The notes beneath the pieces are model-generated. The model worked only from the letters and a program-made list of their open reading frames with translations, was not told the origin of the DNA and did not search any database. Below, piece after piece: positions 59,616 through 64,000 of a DNA stretch of 64,000 nucleotides. Source of the DNA: Actinocrispum wychmicini (GTDB lineage: Bacteria > Actinomycetota > Actinomycetes > Mycobacteriales > Pseudonocardiaceae); the NCBI RefSeq assembly GCF_004345645.1, contig NZ_SLWS01000002.1, positions 1,178,001 through 1,242,000 on the forward strand, read 5' to 3'. Both the position numbers and the translations under genes were made by a program. Numbering within the stretch: the first letter of the stretch is position 1; every line of letters begins with the position of its first letter.

Positions 59616-61667
59616 ATGGCTGACGATTTTGTCGCGGGCGTCGGCCCGTTGTTCGGGCCCGATTTCGTCGAGGTCGTCGCGAACGACGACACCGGCAGGC
59701 AGTACACCCTGCAGATCTATCCCGACGCGCACAATCCACAACTCAAAGCGGCCGGTCTGCCGACGCAGTACTATTTTCAGCCGCAGCGTGTCTATCTTGC
59801 GAAGAAGGAGACCTCGCCGGCGGACTTCGACTTCGGGATGACCGTCTTCAAGGGTCTGGCCACTGGCGAGACCACCTTGGGGATGGGCTCGGTGGAGACG
59901 GTCGACGGCGCGGCCGAATCTGGCGGCGGATTCTGCTCGTTCACCACCACGTTCGCCATCCCGGACAGCGTGCTGGCGCACGCGGTGGAGAAGCTGAAGT
60001 CCGGCGACCACACGTCGGCGGCCGAGCGGATCGCCACCTATTTCAACTACGAGCCCGGTGCGCCCGAGCCGCGGCTGGGGCTGGTGCCGGTCGCGGAGAG
60101 CTCGGTGACCATCGCGGTGCCCGACCTGATCAAAGCCACCGACGGCACCAGGACACCCATGTACATCAGCGCCCAGTCCACTGGGAAAGGCAGCATCGAG
60201 CAGCACGGCTACTGCTCGTTCCTCGTGACGTGCAACCAGTTCGCGGCTGGTGCGATCGCGGGCAGCCTGACCAAGGGAGTGTCACCGTTCGTCGTCACCA
60301 ACAACCTCAAGGAGATGTTCTACGTCAACGGGATCACCGCGACCGTGCACGTCGACGTGGACAAGGTCTACGACTCCTTCTCCGCGGCCGGCGAAGCCGG
60401 GTTCGGGTGGTTCGACTCCATTTCCGCGAGCTACGCCTGGAGTGAATGTCTCACCAACGGCGATATCACCACCGAGATCGAGGAGAACGGCACCGCGCTG
60501 GACCCGAAGCTCAAGGACTGGGTTGAGCAGAAGGTCGAGGACATGCGCAAAGCCGCCATGGAAGTCGTGAAGGCGGAGATTTTCGACTGGGATCCGGGCA
60601 AGACCGACTCACAGGCCACAGCGGACCGGGGTTGGTGGTCCAGCGTGTTCGGCGGCGCGTCGGTGTCGCTGAAGGCCGATCATCAGCGGCGCGGCATCAA
60701 ATACGACCAGACAATCATCCTCAACGAGACCATATCCGTCGACCAGGCGGTATCAGGTGACCTCAACGACCTCGAACCGGCCGTCAAGGCGAACCTCGGC
60801 AAGTATCTCGCCATCGTCGATATCGGGCAGTACTTCCAGAAAGTGCAGGTCGCGGCCACCTGTGCGGTGAACTTCAGCGAGAAGCTCCCCGACGGCACCG
60901 AGCTGCGCGATCCGATCGTGTCCGTCCAACTCGAAGCGGGCTATCCGGACTACAACGACCCGCAGGCGGACGGCAAGCCGAACCTGCGCGTCCTCGGCCA
61001 GGGCTTCCACTACACCTTGACCAGCAAGGATCCCAAGGCGGCGATGCAACCGGCGATCTGGACCGCGGACAATCCCAAGGACATCGTCAGCATGTCCTGG
61101 CTGCGGCTGGACGACGACCTGGACGGCTGGCCGAAGGACCAGGTCATGCTGCGCCGCCGGCTCGTCTACGACGGAGACGACCCGCGGGTGAACCTGTCCA
61201 GCGCGGTCGCCGCGCCCGGCGGCGGCATGGTGGTGGCGGAACTGGTGGAGCCGGCGACCACGGACCACGTCCCGGTGCTGACCGTGGCGCAGGTCGGTTA
61301 TGTCTTCGTCCGGTTCAAGATCCGCGACCTGCCGAAGTCGAACATCACCGTGACGATCACCCCGACGATCGGCACCGACACGTACCCGCCGGTGGTCGTC
61401 ACCAGAGCCAATCTCACCAACGCGCTCTGGGAGGTGTTCTCGGACAAGTACTTCGACGTGGACTCGATCAGCCTGACGATCTCGGTGGACGTGTCCGGGC
61501 CGAACTTCACCGACGACCCGGTGACCTACAGCACGGAGCAACCGGTCACGGTTCCGGTCCCCAAAGGACGGATCAAGTACCTCAGCCCGCTGCCCGTGGC
61601 GTTGCCCAAACCGCCTCCCGACAAGGTGGATGTGATCAACCAGTACATTCACGACACGGCTGGGTGA
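59616..61667 (+). CDS. Large unrecognised protein, unknown operon
   Basis: A 683-residue protein with no signal peptide, mostly predicted beta, with an aromatic-rich middle (YFQPQRVYLAKKE, GGGFCSFTTTFAIPD, EQHGYCSFLVTCNQF, FGWFDSISASYAWSE). Repeated beta-domain-like stretches follow in the C-terminal half (DQTIILNETISVDQAVSGDL, NITVTITPTIGTDTYPP, SISLTISVDVSGP). It shares its style, though not obvious sequence, with the next gene. ATG 59616 or GTG 59607 could be the start. No function can be assigned from the sequence. Confidence 0.72.
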   Translation: MADDFVAGVGPLFGPDFVEVVANDDTGRQYTLQIYPDAHNPQLKAAGLPTQYYFQPQRVYLAKKETSPADFDFGMTVFKGLATGETTLGMGSVETVDGAAESGGGFCSFTTTFAIPDSVLAHAVEKLKSGDHTSAAERIATYFNYEPGAPEPRLGLVPVAESSVTIAVPDLIKATDGTRTPMYISAQSTGKGSIEQHGYCSFLVTCNQFAAGAIAGSLTKGVSPFVVTNNLKEMFYVNGITATVHVDVDKVYDSFSAAGEAGFGWFDSISASYAWSECLTNGDITTEIEENGTALDPKLKDWVEQKVEDMRKAAMEVVKAEIFDWDPGKTDSQATADRGWWSSVFGGASVSLKADHQRRGIKYDQTIILNETISVDQAVSGDLNDLEPAVKANLGKYLAIVDIGQYFQKVQVAATCAVNFSEKLPDGTELRDPIVSVQLEAGYPDYNDPQADGKPNLRVLGQGFHYTLTSKDPKAAMQPAIWTADNPKDIVSMSWLRLDDDLDGWPKDQVMLRRRLVYDGDDPRVNLSSAVAAPGGGMVVAELVEPATTDHVPVLTVAQVGYVFVRFKIRDLPKSNITVTITPTIGTDTYPPVVVTRANLTNALWEVFSDKYFDVDSISLTISVDVSGPNFTDDPVTYSTEQPVTVPVPKGRIKYLSPLPVALPKPPPDKVDVINQYIHDTAG

Positions 61668-61670
61668 CTC

Positions 61671-63584
61671 ATGGTGAACGAGTTCAGCACCCGGCTCGAC
61701 GGCTTCGCCAACCAGTTGGTGCAGCTGGTCGGCGAAGCCGACAGCCAGGCACCCAACCTGCCCGACATGACCACGCGGGTCGGCAACATCTTCAACGACG
61801 CCACCAATCCCGTCGTCCAGTGGTATCTGCCGGACTTCGCCCTGCCGACGGAGAACCCGAGCTTCGCCTTCGACGCGAAGCAGTCCGGTGTGGACGCAGC
61901 GGGCGATCCCTTCAACGAGGCCACGGTGACGTTCGCTTTGCGGATCAACGATCCGGACGACGTCACCGCCGCCCGGGCGGACAATCCCGAGATCGCCTTC
62001 CAGCCGATAGCGACCTACTTCACCTCCGTCACACTGGATCTGGTTCGCCGCGCGGCGGATGGCTCCGACGAGACGCTGAACGCGCTGGCAGTCGCTGAGC
62101 AGGTCGATCAGTCGAGTGTAACCGTCACGGTGTCGTTGACCGGTCCGGACGTCGTCGTCGCTTATGACAACCTGCTCCAACGCGGCGTCGCCACAGTCAC
62201 CTTGTATACAGCGTACACGGCCGTGACACCGCGCGCCGACTGGGAGAAGCAAGCCGATGGTGCGGACTACAAGTGGGTGACCGAGGGAGTTCAGACAACG
62301 ATCCCCATCGGTGCCACCTTCAGCACAGACACCTACCGTTCGCGTTACACCATCACCGCGGACGGCATCACCCGGGTCATCATCGACACCAACGACCTCA
62401 AGGACTTCGCCCGACAACGGTCCGAATACCGGGAACTCACGTCACTCGGGCAGGTCTCCCAGAAGTATCCGTCGCTTCGGCACCTGTTCTTCGGACAGGT
62501 CAGCGGCACGGTCGTGGCTGTTCCGGCGGCGTACGGAATTGTCCGCTCCAGCGCTGGAACCAGCGCGCGATGCGAGGCGGTCGTCGACGACTCGCCGGGC
62601 ACGCTCTCCGGATGCCGGTTCAAGTTCGCTTTCACGCTCGCGCCAGCCGTCGACCCTATTGACCTTGTGCGGCTGTCCGCGGACGTCGCCGCGATACCCG
62701 AAGCCAAGAACCGCACCCTCCGGCTCGCCCTGCCCGCCGGCCTTGATCCACGGCACCCGCCCGACCTGACCGGGCTGTCGCCGGCCGACGCCGCGGTCAT
62801 CGACGGCACGGAACCCCAGACGCTGCTCCTCACCGCGACCATCGCCGACCGGGACACCACACCCGCGATCACCGACGTCAACGTGTTCCTGCACGAGCTG
62901 GCCGCCAGGACCGCACCGCTGGCCGGACAGGTCGCGGTCCGGCTCGACGACCGCTACCCGGCACCGGTCACCACCGACGCGGTGCTCAACCTCAACACCA
63001 CCGTAGGCACCGACGACATCACCGTGTCCGGCGACGAGGACTTCACCAGCCTGGTCGTCGCTAATCTCGGACCGCTGGACCTCAGGCTGACCGCGGTGGC
63101 CGACGTCGGACCCACCACCGAGTTCGGTCAGTCACCGCTCGACATCCGCCTGGCGACACACCAGACCACCCGGGTCGACAAGCCCAACGGCGGGACCATC
63201 ATGTCCACTCCGGTACTGCGGCGCTGTCTTGACATCACGCCGCCACTGGCACCCGCAGACCTGTTCCGTTACGTCGAACTGCACACGCTGACCGTGCAGT
63301 CCACCCAGCATCCGTTGAGCTTCAACGCCACCAGCATCGACTTCGTCGCGGCCGACATCCGCCAGCTCGACGTGACAGTCTCCCTACGAGACCTGCCAGC
63401 CGTACGAGTTCAGCCCTTCACGCTGACCCGCGATCACCGGATCGACTCCGTAAACGTCCAGGTCCCTGTCGACGCCGCGCTCCGCGGCCTCACCGCGACC
63501 GTTTCCATCACCGTCGACCAGACCCGTCGCATCGTGCTTGACCACGACTTCCTCGATCAACCCGTCATGATCATCACAGTCTGA
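61671..63584 (+). CDS. Second large unrecognised beta-rich protein, unknown operon
   Basis: A 637-residue protein starting 3 bp after the previous stop. Beta-rich repeats of similar feel recur: PVVQWYLPDFALPTENPSF, EATVTFALRINDPDDV, GCRFKFAFTLAPAVDPIDLV, DLRLTAVADVGPTTEFG, DVTVSLRDLPAVRVQPF and LTATVSITVDQTRRIVLDHD. No signal peptide, transmembrane segment or catalytic motif. It probably forms a complex with the product of the preceding gene. Its end overlaps a truncated tadA/cpaF gene on the other strand by 11 bp. Confidence 0.72.
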   Translation: MVNEFSTRLDGFANQLVQLVGEADSQAPNLPDMTTRVGNIFNDATNPVVQWYLPDFALPTENPSFAFDAKQSGVDAAGDPFNEATVTFALRINDPDDVTAARADNPEIAFQPIATYFTSVTLDLVRRAADGSDETLNALAVAEQVDQSSVTVTVSLTGPDVVVAYDNLLQRGVATVTLYTAYTAVTPRADWEKQADGADYKWVTEGVQTTIPIGATFSTDTYRSRYTITADGITRVIIDTNDLKDFARQRSEYRELTSLGQVSQKYPSLRHLFFGQVSGTVVAVPAAYGIVRSSAGTSARCEAVVDDSPGTLSGCRFKFAFTLAPAVDPIDLVRLSADVAAIPEAKNRTLRLALPAGLDPRHPPDLTGLSPADAAVIDGTEPQTLLLTATIADRDTTPAITDVNVFLHELAARTAPLAGQVAVRLDDRYPAPVTTDAVLNLNTTVGTDDITVSGDEDFTSLVVANLGPLDLRLTAVADVGPTTEFGQSPLDIRLATHQTTRVDKPNGGTIMSTPVLRRCLDITPPLAPADLFRYVELHTLTVQSTQHPLSFNATSIDFVAADIRQLDVTVSLRDLPAVRVQPFTLTRDHRIDSVNVQVPVDAALRGLTATVSITVDQTRRIVLDHDFLDQPVMIITV

Positions 63585-64000
63585 TGCAGGTCGAACGTCG
63601 CCAATCCCGTCGAACCCGCAAGGTGCCACCAGTGATCAGCACGTTCTTGCGCGCTCGCACCAGCGCGCGCAGGAACTGCTCTAGGCCGGGATCGATGGTG
63701 CCGCGAGCGCGCAGCTCGGGCAGCGTGACGGTGAGGTAGCCGTGCCGGCGGATCGACAGCGCGCTCACCCCACCCGCAGTCAAACCCATCACCGCGAACA
63801 ACCTCTCCCCGCCGGGCAGCTGGAGGTTGACCGCCGGGGAGCCGTAGTCGAAGCGGCGTTCCTGGCTGGACGTACGGGCCGCCAGCAACCGAATCAGGTC
63901 GGTCAACTCCTCGTTCGACGAGGCGATCGGCGCGACCCGGGCCCGGCGGCCGTCGGCGTACTGCACGAACACCCGGTCATAGCGGTTGGCGTTGATCGTC
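63574..64000 (-). pseudogene. TadA/CpaF-type secretion ATPase, truncated at Walker A, continues off the right edge
   Basis: The visible 142 codons match the middle N-terminal region of type IV pilus/Tad secretion ATPases: YDRVFVQYADGRRARVAPIA, RRFDYGSPAVNLQLPGGERL, and RKNVLITGGT, the beginning of the Walker A loop. Relatives continue GAGKTTLL. Here the sequence changes abruptly to LRVRRDWRRSTCIRL and stops at 63574. The ATPase core is gone, so this is the 5' stump of a broken gene and probably marks a recombination junction with the operon to its left. Confidence 0.82.

Noticed and set aside
60753-62417. A 554-codon minus-strand frame
   Set aside because: Antisense of the two large unknown genes, whose + strand frames have better starts and tight operon spacing.

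Overview
The window is high-GC actinomycete DNA. SARP regulators, Lsr2, a type I-E CRISPR-Cas operon with G/C-rich repeats, Tat and Sec exported peptidoglycan-binding proteins, a ricin-type lectin and a TadA/CpaF-type ATPase all fit a filamentous, secondary-metabolite-rich genus. Pseudonocardiales is my guess, not proven. Most of the window is accessory DNA: two biosynthetic regions, a defence island, many decayed transposases and regulators, and attachment-site remnants.

Layout. (1) 1-5.5 kb: the left edge cuts a type I polyketide synthase (KS-AT-DH visible, minus strand) that overlaps a discrete ACP gene; a DHA2 exporter is divergent. (2) 5.5-8.1 kb: transposase and regulator relics. (3) 8.1-13.8 kb: a SARP regulator and a five-enzyme cassette matching the N-N bond-forming (azoxy) logic of valanimycin-type pathways: tRNA-dependent aminoacyltransferase (VlmA-like), flavin amine N-hydroxylase with acyl-CoA-dehydrogenase fold (VlmH-like), small polytopic membrane protein (VlmO-like), flavin reductase (VlmR-like) and ferritin-like diiron oxygenase (VlmB-like). 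A strong hairpin ends it. (4) 13.8-16.6 kb: transposase relics, two tRNA 3'-end remnants and lsr2. (5) 17.0-27.5 kb: a type I-E locus, array - small membrane gene - cas3 - cas8e - cse2 - cas7e - cas5e - cas6e - second array - IS3. It has no cas1 or cas2. The Cas3 C-terminal domain is encoded at the front of cas8e, and cas6e reads into the first repeat of array 2. (6) 27.3-37.9 kb: exported cell-wall proteins, a response regulator and pseudogenes.

(7) 37.9-54.5 kb: a clavam (clavulanic-acid-type) beta-lactam cluster. Read from ceaS it is ceaS, bls, a gcaS-like ATP-grasp gene, a single frame fusing proclavaminate amidinohydrolase (PAH) to clavaminate synthase (CAS), oat, a metallo-beta-lactamase-fold gene, a claR-like double-HTH LysR gene, an MFS transporter, an acyltransferase and two OppA-like binding proteins. 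CeaS joins glyceraldehyde-3-phosphate to arginine, Bls closes the beta-lactam, CAS hydroxylates, PAH removes the guanidino group, CAS closes and desaturates the second ring, and the GcaS-like enzyme may add glycine. No clavulanate dehydrogenase, P450 or ferredoxin gene is present, so the end product may stop at clavaminate or N-glycyl-clavaminate, or differ from clavulanate.

(8) 54.5-64 kb: a decayed propeller gene, a relic of a third CRISPR array, a two-gene unit with a membrane cyclase-like protein, a four-gene operon of unrecognised proteins, and a tadA/cpaF-type gene truncated at its Walker A motif.

Many frameshifts in otherwise well-conserved genes (SARP-NB-ARC, IS3 orfB, the Tat-exported protein) could be real decay or, for some, sequence errors.
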